Shown: positions 25,203 through 37,998 of the stretch, one piece after another | How positions within the stretch are numbered: the first letter of the stretch is position 1 | How the letters are laid out: the number at the start of each line of letters is the position of its first letter | Translations under genes and position numbers: made by a program | Origin: Odontesthes bonariensis | Lineage: Eukaryota; Chordata; Actinopteri; Atheriniformes; Atherinopsidae | Reading direction: 5' to 3' | DNA: 64,000 nt | Assembly: GCF_027942865.1 (NCBI RefSeq) | Contig: NC_134509.1 | Span: forward strand, 27,474,197 to 27,538,196 | Notes under the pieces: model-generated | What the model saw: the letters and a program-made list of their open reading frames with translations, nothing else | Databases searched by the model: none | Told to the model about the DNA's origin: nothing

Positions 25203-25803
25203 AGCTGCAGTCTGCAAGATTTGTTGTTGTCATACGTAAAGTCCTACTTTTTGGCATTTTAAGAGTTTACATGATCTATCAGAACGCTTGAAGTTGAAAA
25301 CGGTGACCTCCGTAGTCGCAAAATGCAAGAAATGCTTATTTTTTAACCGAAAAATAAAAAGTTATTCAACTTCCTGTCCCGCCCCCTCAAAACACATGAG
25401 AACTCGTGCACGTCTACGTGCACGCCAGATGCGCCTACACGACTCCCCATTCATCAACTCACCTGTCATTTGCGATCTCGGAAGACACAGTAAGTAGACT
25501 AGCCCGTAATGAAGTTCAATAGTCCAGATAAATAAGCGTGGGGACGAGCCTGCCTTGTATCGCGCGTGCACAATCGGTGATTGACAGGCAGCAGAGCCCA
25601 GCTCGTAAACCTGATTGGTTACCTTTTACCGGTCCGGTCTGCAATTTTGTAAACAAACCTGCTGGCTTTGGAGGGACCTAGCGGGACATATAGGGGACCT
25701 AGAGAACTCATTTTTTTTTGTATTGGGGTATTTAATGTACTACTTTCAGAATCCCCGGACAGTTCCAGGCATTATGCTTGAAAAAGAGTTGCAGACTGCA
25801 GCT
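25203..25803. mobile_element. MITE with TTAA target duplication
   Basis: The ends AGCTGCAGTCTGCAA at left and TTGCAGACTGCAGCT at right are perfect inverted repeats. TTAA flanks both (25199-25202 and 25804-25807), the target preference of piggyBac and Kolobok elements. The 601-bp body has no transposase ORF. It contains a short palindrome-like GCACGTCTACGTGC near 25,407. Confidence 0.75.
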
Positions 25804-25807
25804 TTAA

Positions 25808-27095
25808 TACCAGGTCCTAAATGCTAATTTAATTAGGTAACTTTGTTTCTTCCTAATATGAAGAGGACATTTAAAAAGGTCACCATTTTCCTTCTCGATA
25901 TCTATGTTACCATTCCCAATTGCACTGTCCGTTCAACTTTATGTTAACGTCCCTTTTATTCAGAAAGTTTGACATTTTCATGTTTGACCAGTGATGAGTT
26001 ATAAAGTCTTGCCTGTTTGTGCTAAATATCCTTTTTCATTAAAAAAATAAATACTACCACAAATAAAACAAGCCCACAAGTTGTCTTCAGTTTCAACGAC
26101 GAAAGTCTCGCAGCTTTGGGTGAACGGGTTGAAGATGCACCATTCCTCAAAGGAGCCTGAACTAATCCAAGTTGAAACATTAAATTATCCAAAATTAGAT
26201 GAGCTTTAATGAGTGGAAGAAAAAATGTGTGTAAAGAAAAAGGTACAAAAGACATCTTCATAAGGCTGCAACATAAATCGAGGTATCGCTAATGAATGAC
26301 AGCCAGGATACAATTTGGGAACTGTACCAACAAATTCCGGCTGGACTTAACAAACCAGATCCAATCAGGATTTTCTTTACAATAATTCATCATTTGGATG
26401 CCATTTCACTCAAGGTGACTGACATATGTGGATGTATTGCTATAAAAATAAAATAAAATAAAATTCTTAACTGATTAATGAGGCTTCATCGAGGTTTATT
26501 GATATTTGTCTTAGCTGCTGGGTGTCCAAAGAAAATGCTAAGGAGGTGCCTGTCATCCTCTAAAATTGAATATGAATCAGTCCTTTGGGAATTTTCTTCT
26601 GAAAATATGCGTAATTTTCTTGTGTTTAAGTGTGGTTTAACTGTGTCATCATGCTGTATGAAACATCCTCCGGTTGCCCTCAGACACCCGTGACACAGTC
26701 AGCAGACAGACTGCTTATTGAGTTTGATACCCTCCAGCGTAACGTACTGTAGATGTTTTGAGGCACACAGACACAGCTGGGGGGGCCTGACATGAACACT
26801 GAAGACCTTATAGCCCATCGCAGTCATGAGCTGGTTGGTCGAAGCAGAGTGAAGCCTCAGAGGAGCTGCTGGACGCTGGACGTTTTCTGTCTGAGATCAA
26901 AACTAGCTGAAGAGGCATGGTCAAACAGAATCATACCCACTTCATATTGAGACAAACTGAAGACAAACGAGCTGCATCAAACTTTTATTTCACATCTGTG
27001 TCGCTTTTTATAACCATTAAGACACTCGTGTTTTATGGCAGTGAATTGGATGACTGATTAGAAGCTGCATCTTTCTACGTACCTGTGATGAAAGA
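25808..27095. other. Intergenic region upstream of the receptor array
   Basis: No gene is recognised. The last 100 bases include a weak TATA-like TTTTATAACC near 27,006, about 90 bases before the start codon of receptor 1. That would be a reasonable promoter position. Confidence 0.5.
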
Positions 27096-30000
27096 ATGAA
27101 GTCTCTCATTTCGTTTTGTTGCTTTTTAGGTAAGTTTTCTCTTATTTTAACTCAGTTCCGCATGCAAAATCTTAATGATAGAAGTTGCAATTTAACCTTT
27201 CGAGGAGTACGTAACTGAACATACTGTAAGGAATACGATGGTTTTTACGTTATTGCTTGAAAAAATCAAGGCAGAGATGATTTTTGTATTGGTGTTTCAT
27301 TAGAAAAATTGTCTAATTAAGATGTTACAGCAGCTCCAAAGCTGTGGTGTATGTCTCCAACAATTCCTTTATCGTTACTCGTAAAATATTTTACATTGGA
27401 ATTTGTTCAGTTTATCTGAATTTCTGGTTTTAATTGTCACACAAAAAGGAACTGAAATCGCTTGTACAGAATTGGAACAACAGTCTCAGCATAAAACATT
27501 ACATTTCATGCAGATTGAGCACAGTAGTTTAAAGGTACCATACCACGAAAAGAATTCACTTTGCGGAGCAGCCCCTTACAGTTACCTAAAGCTAGATCTA
27601 CTGAGACAGGCAGTGACGTTTTAGTGTTGTTGCCCAAATATTCCACTCAGCAACATTCCTGTAAAAATGATCATTTACAGTTCATTGGGACCATATCAGA
27701 TGAGACTGTACCAAGATCAGTTAAGTCTTAAGAATGGGCAGTTTGCAGTGGATGAACAGGTTAAACAGATGACTCTCATCCAGCTGCTGTATGCCCCTGT
27801 TTGTCTGATCTGCTCATATAATTTCTGCTTGCTGCAACTCTTAAAACAAGTATTCACATAAAATGTAAAGGTTCAGAGGAACTGTAATACTCTATAAACA
27901 CACTTGTAAGCGTTCGCTTTAGTTCAAGCACAAGTCTGACTTTGACGGATGATCATGTTAAAAGTCTGCCATAGACTTTGCATTTTGTCCAGTATTCTCC
28001 TCCCGTCTCACTTTACGTAGGTTAATATTATCCCCTCCACCACTGGAAAATAGCCTCCGAACAAACAACCTTCAGGCTGAAAATAGCCCTATCTGTATTC
28101 GGCCAATATTTTGATGGTTCATTAAGGCAGGTCTGCTTGTCTCTTTCAGATCTACAAGGAATGTGTTTACAACTTTCACTGATTAGCAGCAATGTTCTCC
28201 CATGCACCATTTTTTTTCCAACTTTATTTTTGCAGACAGGCTGTGTCCGCATCCTGGGCTTAAAAGTCCAACCAAGACGATTGTGACTGAAGGTCTGAAG
28301 AAATACAATGTTTCAGAATCAAGTTATTGTAACCCCATCTCATTCCCTTTAACGTGACCTGAAGGAAGTTAAAAACATCTCATACAAATGTTCACTTGGG
28401 CCAGAGATTATCACCAAATTTAATGTCCAAATTGCACACGTGACATATTTCTTCTGAATGTTCGAACAGAGATTTGGTGTTTTTCAGACCAACGCTTCAT
28501 GAGAGAATTAACTTTGCTTGAGTGTCTGTGTCTTTATAAATAAAATCATTCAGTGCCTCCAAATGTACTTTTATCCATCCACACAACATTATCAGCACTT
28601 CACCCATGACTAATTAGAGCACTAGAGCACTGTAATTTGATACCATCACATACCATGCTGTTTGAAAAGCGTTATCATGGATTTCTACTTGTACATGAGA
28701 ATGAGCTAATCAGAATTTGCTGGTTAAAGGCATCACTAACCTCACAGAACACAGTTTTGGCTGTAAAGACAAAATGTCAAACAGGATAAACTGAAGAGGT
28801 GACCATGTTTCACATCCCAAATAGTTTAAAAAACACTTGTTTAATGCCAAAATTAAGAGACAGCAAGAGAGAACTCTAGTTTTTTTTATGTAAAAGGGGG
28901 CTGGACCCCTATCCCAGCTGTAGAGACCTTTTTCAGTTTGTAATTTTTTTTTCAACTCAGACACAAAAACAAACACAAACCCATTAAAATGTCTGACTTC
29001 AGGTGGTTAAAATGGAGGCCACATAACCTAAAAAGGATTCCACATAGCGAGACATAGAAAGAACTGCTCAACATTTAAAAACTAAAGAATATAGAATTAC
29101 AACTTAAATGAAAAGTACGCGTCAAAGGAAAGAGAGTGACATGTCAGGGTAAGTATTCTATATTTTAGGGAAAAAGTATTTCTTAATTTACTCCCTTAAT
29201 ATTTAGAAATGACAGAATAAAGTACAATGACGGCAGAAATTATATTGACATTGACACTCACAAAAACATATCCATATTCATTCCGCAGCTGTGTGTTTGG
29301 AGGCCTCAGACATGCTGGAGGTGAGCGGCCATGTTGGTGGAAAGATCTCTATTCCCTGTTTTGGTAGCTGGACCACAGATGAAAGCTCAGAACACAATAG
29401 AATGTACTTCTGCCGAGGTGTCTGCTCCAGTGAAAACAGTCTCATTCAGACCGAGATGAAGAGGTCTGCTGCGACACGGCAAGGGAGATACAGCATGGAG
29501 TACGATGGAGGGGATGGAGTCTTCACTGTGACAATAAGGAGGCTGAGGGCGGTGGACACTGGGAGATATCACTGTGAAGTTGAGAGAACCTTTAATGTAT
29601 CGTACCAGGAAGTCAGTCTCAAAGTCCTAGATGGTAAGTTATTGGTTAGATGTGTAAACGTCTCAGCAAATCTAAGTGAGATCAAAGATGGATCACTTTT
29701 CCTTGTGAAGCAGCTGAATTCTTGCATTGAATCTGAGTATCAATCACAAGTGAATCAAGGCTTTGTCTGGCTGAAAAAGAAAAGTTCAGGTCAATCAGCA
29801 GCCTATACTGTCAGTTATGGGTGGCTTTTTGATGTGATAACTGACAGCAATCGTGATATTTTATCTGTGCTATCTGGATAGTAGGACTGTTAAACCAAGG
29901 ATTACTTTTGTCTTGTAAAATTAACTGATTACAGACAATGTCAACCATTCAAAGATGATCAATGTGTGGACTAAGACATAAAACTGCTGTTCAACTCTTG

Positions 30001-32216
30001 AATTATGAATTCATTTGTATGTACTGTAGGCCACATCTTGTGATGCTTTTTTTTCCCTCCATTTGTTTATAGACAAAGACAGCAAAATGTCATATGAGCA
30101 TGCATATACACACACACATTTACCCTTCTAGTCATATTATTTCCTGTGTTCTCAAAGCCTCCACTGTTCCTCCTGGATCTCCTCGATCAATTAATACAAC
30201 CCTGCAGACTGAAGAAGAACCTTTGCCAACAACATTCATTCTGCAACCGTTCGAGGAGAAAGAAAAACAGAAAGGTTCAACCAGCCTCACAGGTATTTCA
30301 GTCCACGCGGCTCTAATAACAAGCCTTTAAACAGTGTGTAGAGATTTATCTCAGCTTGTTAGAAATGTTAGTTTTATAATAACTTTAAGCGTGACTCCTC
30401 TAAAAAATGTTGAACTTTTCCTCATCGTTGCCTCATGTGGCTGTTCAAATTTATTGCCGCAGGATGATGAAAGCAAGAAGTTTGATGCCAGACATGAATT
30501 TTCGCATTGTGAGCACAAACATCCGAATGTGGGAACATGATTATGTGATATCACAGTCAGCAGAGAAGGAATAAATGTAATATCGAGCATTTGTGGAAAA
30601 TTTTACTTTAGCTCATATGTAGTTGGGATCCTAATTTTGATTTATCTTCAAGGGATATAGAAAATTATTTTCTGGCATCCTTGTTCAGAATTTTTGATCA
30701 CCAATTGGCTAAAGTCAGCCTTCTTGACTTAACATAAATCATTACCGAGTTTATTAAAAGAGCTCAAGGTATAGAAGTTGATAGTAAAAGTCTGATTCGA
30801 TATTACTTGATTAAACTCATTGATAAGACATACAACATCCTTACATTTTAATGACATCCTAAAAGTTAAACTCAAACATCATTTGACACAGTAAAACTAA
30901 GTCATCCACTGGAGGAAAAATGATCAAAAATCTATTTTGGAGAAGGAGAAAGACAAATACATGGAATTTTTTGTCTAAATGGCATCTGACCGCTGCTATA
31001 CATTTTTTCAGGTTTGGTTATATGTGTAGAATGCAAAAATATTGAAAGGGAATCTACTGTTTGAAATCCATCCATTTTCTATACCCACGTAATCCAATTC
31101 ACGATTGCAGTTGGGGGCGCGACCCTGTCCCAGCCGTCTCTGGGTGGGAGGCAGGGTACACCTTGGACGGGATGACGGTCCCTCACAGAGCCAACACAGA
31201 GACAAATGAGACAAACAATCATGCACGCTCACTCCTACGGTCAATCACCATTTAACCTAACATGCACACAACAGCTTTCAAACTGTGAAACCTCTGGCTG
31301 TGAGGCCACAGACCAGTTCCCTGTACTCAGCCTCTTGTCCATTATTGATACAGCAAACAATTGCAGAGTCATCCGGGTATTTCTGCAGATGACATGACGT
31401 TGAGCTGCAATGGAAGTCTGAGGTGTAAAGAGTAAAGGGAAGTGGAGACAGCACCATCGCTGTGGTGCTGCTGACCACCATATCAGACACACAACCTTTC
31501 ACTCATTAACTGCCAAAACTGTCGAAACTTTTCCATTCCTACAAATAAACGTGTTGCTCTCTTGCTCTAACAGTCAGTCACTTGTTAAGAGTCCATGTCC
31601 GAGGTATGTGACAATTCCCAGTGTGAGGAGAATTTTTGACAAGGGTGATGTTTAGCTTGAGATATGAATTGATATTTTGAACCAGAGACAAGTTAGTTGA
31701 TGTTTTTTCTGTTTTGTTTTTGGAGGACTTGCTTTCCTCTGACTCAAGTAAACTGAACGATGTTTGCAGACACCACAGTGGTCATTATTGTCTCGGGAAG
31801 TCTGGCTTTTCTGGTTTGTGCCATCATCCCTCTTATATTCTACAGACACTGGCGGAGTAATGAAGGTGAGGTGCACGACCTGAAACTCTAAAATAGAGCT
31901 GCTTTGTGTTGAAGTACACAAACATCCATGTAAATCGTGTCACTGGTTTGTTTTCAGGTCAGAACAGTGCTGCAGGAAACAAAGCCGAGGTGAATTATTT
32001 CAGAATTACTTGTTAAAATGTTCTTTCTAAGGTTCTTAGAATAAATAATGAAAAAAAATCACAATGATAATTCATTCACAGGAGGAGGAAATTGCAGAAA
32101 ATGAAACAACTCAGGACGCAGTCAGGCTCCAGTCTTTGGAACAAGAATCCGGTGCTGACGACAACATCCAGTATGCTGCCATCTATGAGGCACTAGATCC
32201 CAAAACCCTGGACTGA
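27096..32216 (+). CDS. CMRF35-like/CD300-type receptor 1, single V-Ig domain, ITIM tail
   Basis: Six exons: 27096-27129, 29289-29633, 30158-30292, 31770-31865, 31958-31989, 32082-32216; 258 residues. Exon 1 is a signal segment (MKSLISFCCFL). Exon 2 is one V-type Ig domain with the first Cys in KISIPC, the second family disulfide pair YFCRGVC, and DTGRYHC as the last Cys. The usual YWC Trp is His here. Exon 3 is a Thr/Pro/Glu-rich stalk. Exon 4 holds an uncharged transmembrane helix (VVIIVSGSLAFLVCAII). The tail ends with IQYAAIYEAL: IQYAAI fits the ITIM consensus and a second Tyr follows three residues later. Exons 1-4 end in phase 1, as in CD300 and pIgR genes. An inhibitory surface receptor on leukocytes is inferred; the ligand (often lipids in this family) is unknown. 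Confidence 0.88.
31069..31270. repeat. Interspersed fish repeat inside receptor 1 intron
   Basis: CCATCCATTTTCTATACCCAC, then CCTGTCCCAGCCGTCT and a run ending CACCATTTAACCTAACATGC matches the layout of the 43.65-kb copy with many differences. No coding capacity is seen. Confidence 0.65.
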
Positions 32217-32283
32217 GCAGGGATTTCCTCTTTCTTTTGTTTTTCAGCTTTTGAAAGCAAATCCCACTCTGTGGTTTAAATGT

Positions 32284-32289
32284 AATAAA
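32284..32289 (+). terminator. Receptor 1 poly(A) signal
   Basis: AATAAA 68 bases after the stop codon. A second AATAAA lies near 32,407. Confidence 0.6.
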
Positions 32290-32839
32290 GGACATTTGTT
32301 TGAATATAATTATTATAATTCTTTGTAAATGCATTTCCATACTGTGTTTGATATGTAAGTCTGTAGTCTTTACTTTGTATATGGCCAAGGCATAAGGAAC
32401 ATGAATAATAAACAGATGAAAAATGAACCGTGTCATACAGTAAATGGGACATGTTGAGTACAGCACCCACAACATTAAAGACATTAAGTTTCACTGCATA
32501 AAATCCAAAGCAGTGTTGCCAAGGGACCTGCAGAGGGCAATATAAACATGTAATAATACCCAGCAGGTCCACTTTCTTTTCTAAGGAAAAATATGGTCTT
32601 GGATATCACGTATGAACACCTACAAGCCTTTAATCCATTTAATTTGTGCTTGTGTGTGCGCTGCATTGGTGTATTACTGCAGCCAACCCCCCCAAATAAC
32701 AGAAACAAGCAATCCTCCATTTGCAGACATTTTATTCATAAGCATTTAAGAAAAGTGAAGTCTACATGTCTCAGGACATGACATTATATGACATTGTAAA
32801 CGTAGTTAATCTTGGAACTGCATAACTCACATGTTAGAT

Positions 32840-33180
32840 TAAGATCAGATTTATTGTCATGTACATGCAGGGAAATACACAAAATTTCTCCTCCGCATTT
32901 TACCCATCCAGGTTGGCACCTGTAGAACACACACGTGACCACACACTCATACAGACAGATGCCATACACTGGAGCGGTGGGCAGCCTGGAGAGCATGGGG
33001 GTACGGTGCCTTGCTCAAGGGCACCTCGGCCGTGGCAAGGAGGTGGAATGCCACGCCTCCAGCTGTCAGTTCACCAATCTTTTTAGTGAATCAATCGAAG
33101 CGCCAACCAACACAATGTTCTTGTGTTTCAAATACATGAGCCAGGACGAGCCACTCTAACCACTGAGCCACGGCCGCCCC
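32840..33180. repeat. Interspersed teleost repeat
   Basis: A block that starts AGATCAGATTTATTGTCATG contains GGTACGGTGCCTTGCTCAAGG and ends AACCACTGAGCCACGGCC. This signature is very frequent in percomorph genomes in my recollection. No ORF of note, and I could not define inverted ends by eye. Confidence 0.6.
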
Positions 33181-33964
33181 ATGTATTTAAAAGCAAACAT
33201 AACAAGTTGAAAAATTCTTACTGTGGAGATATGAAACTATCTTGATTTTATCAGATTAGGACCTATGTTTAGATTTTATTTTTGGTTTAACAACAGATAT
33301 AGGTTTTACACATTATTCATTTTTAGGCACCTGTAAGTCTGCTGCAGCTGCATTCTATGCAGGTCAGAAGTTCGTAAACTCAGCACTGGGGTAATTGGTT
33401 AGCCTACCTTTATTGACTGTAACAAATCCAATCAAATCCACTAAAGCTCACTGATTGGTGTCATGTGTTCCTTTATACTGCTATCTTACAAATTAAGCAA
33501 AAATTAAAAGTCAGTACGCTCTGACAGAGCAAGACGTGCTGCTTTATCTTAAGCTAACTGTCTGTGGCCAACAACCTCATATTTCCCTTTCAGCAAAATG
33601 AAGTACACTGCATGCAGTATAACTGCAGTGCTTCCGTGGTTTCCACTATGTGTATCGTAAAAGATTTAATTTGCCAGTAGGGGGAGCGAACACAGTCAAC
33701 AAATCAGCATTGATGAAATACGAATTGATGTGACTTACAGCACTTTTTTTTTCTATATCCAGAAGCTGGGGAACAAATGTTAATGTGTTCATTGATTTGG
33801 TAATGTTCCAGACTGAAGTGTGTTTTTTTAATCCTTAATAGCAGAGGTGTGCTAACGCTTTGGGTGATATCTCTCTGAGTTACCTTTTTAACATCTCTGC
33901 ATTGCTTTCATCTTCAAAAGTTGCTGAGGTGAAACGTTACTTCTTGCATGCATTTATCGGTATA

Positions 33965-34030
33965 GATCAATCAATCAATCTTTATTTATCTAGCGCATTT
34001 CATACCACAGGCAACTCAATGTAGATGTGA
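33965..34030. repeat. Short retroposon tail
   Basis: AATCAATCAATCTTTATTTATCTAGCGCATTTCATACC is a common fish LINE/SINE 3'-tail type sequence. Between 33,181 and 33,964 I see nothing else recognisable. Confidence 0.5.
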
Positions 34031-34398
34031 AAACAAGCAACGTAAAGTACAATCAGATGGGCGGTTGCAGACTTTTGTGAAGTTTTAGAATTTCTGTTCC
34101 TCCTTTGTTTTACTATCAGCTGAAGTACAAGATCCCCACTTTGATACGATTCTGTGATCTGAAACTAAGCACATGCATGCTGCAGACACTGTTTTTCTCA
34201 CTTCTTACGAGCTGCTGGTTTCTATAACTCCCACACGCTGTCATAAGGGTCAAAACCACAAGCAGATTGGAGACTTGAGAAAGTGTAAAGATGTAATTTC
34301 ATTTGCTCAAGCTTGTAGTACAGTAGTGAATCCTGTCAGGTGCGACCTTTTTAGTTTAAAACACACTGCAAATCCAGGCACAGAGCTTTCAGGCCACA

Positions 34399-37300
34399 AT
34401 GAATAAGAAACAACCGCTTAACTCCAAAACTTCCCAGGCTGAGATTAGGACCATTTCATTCTTCTACTGTCTTTTGTATGGTAAGATTTTTTCCTAAAAT
34501 CAATACTTGTTTTGATCTAATCATCCTTGTAACTTTTGACGTTGAATAATGATCTTATAACACAAATTAAAATTTTGACAGCTGCATTGACAGAGGGTGC
34601 TGAAATCAACATAGAAGGATACGAGGGTGGAGAGGTCTCGTTCAAGTGCTCTCACAAATTCGCATATAATAACAATAAGTACTTCTGCAACGATCCATGT
34701 GATAGCAATGAAGACAAACTGGTAACTGTAAAATCTAATGGGAGAGCAGAGTCAGGAAGGATAATTCTGGTGGACTTTGGGAACGGAGGCTTCACTGTGA
34801 TGATCAGTCACCTTCAGCTGTCAGACTCACGGGGATACTTATGTGCGGTGCAAAGACTTGGTCTCGATACATATACATCAGTGCACCTCACTGTACACAA
34901 AGGTATGTGTTTCATGCTTTTACTGTTACCTTGAATGAAAGTCTAGCTACCTATTTGCATTATTAAAAGAGCTTTTAGCCAGTGGAGGCAAATCTGTAAT
35001 GAAAGTGCAAATGTAAACATATTTTTCCCACAAGCTTTTGATAAATGATTTTGCTGTGTCTTCAATTAAACGTTGAGTCTAAATCCAGAAATCGTGGCAA
35101 TATGCTTTTATTTACATTTTACGCAGTATGAGGAAAATGTATCAAGTTTCTGACAAAGAGATTTTTTTAAGATACACCTAAAACTGGTGATTCCTGGTTA
35201 AAAACTGATATAAAATTCTTAATTAGATTTTTGAGGCTAAAAGATATAAGATATGGATATAAACAGAGGTTCAAAATAATAATTTCATAGTATTAATTAG
35301 AATAGAAAAGAATTAAAAAGAAATCTAAAATTAAATGTATATCTGTGTTTGGCAACCAACTGGATTAACCTTGTAGCACCCAAGCATATGAATAATCATT
35401 GAAAAAAATCATTTAGGCTCTTCTTGCATCTTTTTGGGTGGGAATAAACCAATATTTTTGGAATTTTTGATCATTTTAGGCAATGTTGCATATTTGCAAC
35501 TGTGGGCTTTCCTGATTAATTTTGTTCACAAAACCAAGTCATTCTCTGCAGATCGTTTGGCAAAAAAGGTATAGTGAAAGGTGGACAAAGCAGACCACAC
35601 CAAACGAGACCAGAACGAACTAGAACAGACCACCGCAAAGCAGAGTGTAATTCATTGACCCAAGAAAACGATTGCTGTGACAACTGTCGGCACATAAAAT
35701 GTAATGTAAAAAAAATATTACACATGAATGTAAATAATGTATGTCAATTTAAAAAAATCAAATAATGTAATGTAAATAAAAATATAATGTAAATAAATAA
35801 TGTAAATAAATAAAAAGCTTGTTGCATATCTGCAACTGTGGGTGCTACAAGGTTAAACTGCCAAAATGTAAAAATAAGTTGCTAAAACCAGATCTAAATT
35901 AGACAGTGTTAAATGTGGCCTCTGCATTGATGCATCAGTATGTTAAATGTGGCCTTTGCATTGATGCATCAGTAGCAATAATGTATTAATGTCATAAATA
36001 TTAAAAAGACTGTTTCTGTAGAAAATGCATTGATTTTTATTAAAGTGAAGATTCATTAAGCTAACAGTGAAGCAGTTTTTTAAATCAAGACCACTCTTAT
36101 ACATTGTTTTAGAAGTGCCAATGACTACTGTATACCAATTCAATTCAATTCAGTTTTATTTATGGAGCGTCAAATCACAATAGCCATACCAAAGAGTTGT
36201 TTTCATCAATAATATTTTCTGATTTCTGATAAAGTAAAAGTGCCAATAATCTGAGAACCTCCTCCATTGCTCCTTTCAATACAGCTGTTACAACGACTTC
36301 AGTGCCCGTTGTTTCTTCAACGTGGACGTATCAGAACGTTACCAACTCAACACAGCTGACAACACGAATAGAAACCAGTTACCCAACAAACCTCTCAACA
36401 GGTAAGAACTAAGGAGACAATACATTCAAACTCTTAAATACCAAGGAACATAAAGTCATGTTCCATCTTGTCTTATAGCAACAAACTTCACATATGAAGA
36501 AGAAAAGAACATCAGTGTAGGTGAGTTTCTATTTGATCACAGGTTTTACAGCTTGTGCATGAATACCATCACATAAGATGTTTCTCTTATGTTTGAACAG
36601 GCACCGTGTTGTATGCTACATTTGGGACCATTGCTGTCTTTACTATCTTGATACTGGCTGTATGCTTCAGGAAATGCAGAAGTAAAGACCCGAGCAGTGT
36701 GCATGGCAAAGAGGTAGGTCAGTGGTCACTGTGCCTGCCAAGACTTGCCAGTTAATCATCTGTTTTTGAAAGCAAATCAGATCAACCAGGCGTTGAATAG
36801 ATGCTTATCATGGTTTCAGAGGTGAACGTAATGGGGTTTTCCAAGAGATACTCTTTTTTGCTTGAGGGTGCTTCAAAACTACAACTGTTCTCAGTGTTAA
36901 ATCAGTTTAAACAGAGTGTAAAGGCTGGAATTTGAAAGAAAATGCAACTCGTGCTATTTTTCTCGCTGACAGTTTTATCCTCACAGAAGGCAAAGGAGAC
37001 GCTCAGACACAGTATTGAGAAGGCGGTCACCCACATTTCAGATATGTTAAATATAATGCAACGCAGCAGGGATTTATGGCATGTTTCAAACGTGATTAAC
37101 TAAAGCCTTCCCAGGTCATTTTCTTCATGTCTTTTTTGCTTTGTTTGGCAGTGTTCATACCATGGTAGAGCTTTTGTAACTCTTTGCTGGTTTTCCAAGA
37201 TCAGGAAAAGTCCAGAAAATGCAGATAACTCAAACCTCACACAAGCCATTACTTGTTCTTTTTACTCTTTATAAAAAACAATCAAATGAGTTGTGAGTTT

Positions 37301-37917
37301 TTTGGGGGGATGGGCTTCAGAGGTAGGCCTAATGAATGGTGGATTTGAAATGAGAACCAAACCTCCCTTGCTGTTTCCATAGCCTTCTGCCTTTCTGATG
37401 AGATAAATCAGCTGAAATTACGCTTTCTGCCTTTCTGCTAAACTGAGATAAATCAGCTGAACTTACAAAAACTTGATTTATTTACAAGTAACTCTTATGA
37501 GTTCTAAAGTAATCTTTCAAATAATAAAGTATTGAAAGAAAGTCAATTTTACTGTCAGATTTAAAACAAAATTAAGTTTAAAAAGAAATGCCAAACTCTG
37601 CTAATTCATATTTTCTTTCTTTTCAACAGGTTGACCGCCAAAGACAGAATCCAAAAGCAACTGGAGGAACTGAATGCAACATAGCCTTTCCTATATATGA
37701 AAACATCTCCGCTTCCAAAGGTGCTGCAAGTTCCAGATATTCTCCTACGGATCACCAAAATGACCATGATATAACCTCTAGAATCTACATCAATCCTTTG
37801 CCTTTTGTAGTATCTGAAAGAAGAAGTGATGACAGAAAACAAATGAGTTGTGAAAGTCCAGAGAGCTGTGCAAACAATGCACCATCTCCACATCTTCCTG
37901 TGAGTCCATGGAAGTAA
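34399..37917 (+). CDS. CMRF35-like/CD300-type receptor 2, YxN-motif tail
   Basis: Six exons: 34399-34480, 34582-34902, 36285-36401, 36479-36520, 36601-36713, 37630-37917; 320 residues. The leader is long, with a hydrophilic start (MNKKQPLNSKTSQAEIRT) before ISFFYCLLY. The V domain has SFKC, the second pair YFCNDPC, and SRGYLC (Leu replaces the usual Trp). The stalk is Thr/Ser-rich with N-glycosylation sequons (NVT, NST, NLS). A short acidic exon (TNFTYEEEKNISV) precedes an uncharged transmembrane helix. The 96-residue last exon holds IYENI and IYINP, both YxN motifs that bind GRB2-type SH2 domains. Neither fits the ITIM consensus at the -2 position. The gene lies in tandem with receptor 1, 2.2 kb apart. 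Function as signalling receptor is inferred. Confidence 0.85.
35369..35852. mobile_element. MITE with TTAA duplication in receptor 2 intron
   Basis: The left end CCTTGTAGCACCCA and right end TGGGTGCTACAAGG are perfect 14-bp inverted repeats. TTAA flanks both sides (35365-35368, 35853-35856). The CCTT start and TTAA target suggest a piggyBac-type non-autonomous element of 484 bp. A longer internal similarity (GTTGCATAT...GCAACTGTGGG) occurs twice, near 35,484 and 35,821. No ORF of transposase type remains. Confidence 0.75.
36136..36185. repeat. Retroposon tail fragment
   Basis: AATTCAATTCAATTCAGTTTTATTTATGG followed by CAAATCACAA is a typical fish non-LTR tail. It lies 100 bases before the stalk exon of receptor 2. 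Confidence 0.5.
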
Positions 37918-37944
37918 CCCCCAAATCTCTTTGGTTTGGTATAA

Positions 37945-37998
37945 ATTTTTGAGATCGACTCTAATACATAGATATATATTAGAGTCGATCTCAAAAAT
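37945..37998. repeat. Perfect 21-bp inverted repeat with 12-base loop
   Basis: The left arm at 37945-37965 starts ATTTTTGAGATCGACTC. The right arm at 37978-37998 is its exact complement. The loop is ACATAGATATAT. It begins 28 bases after the receptor 2 stop codon, so it should lie in the 3' UTR and can fold into a stable hairpin in the mRNA. Confidence 0.9.
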
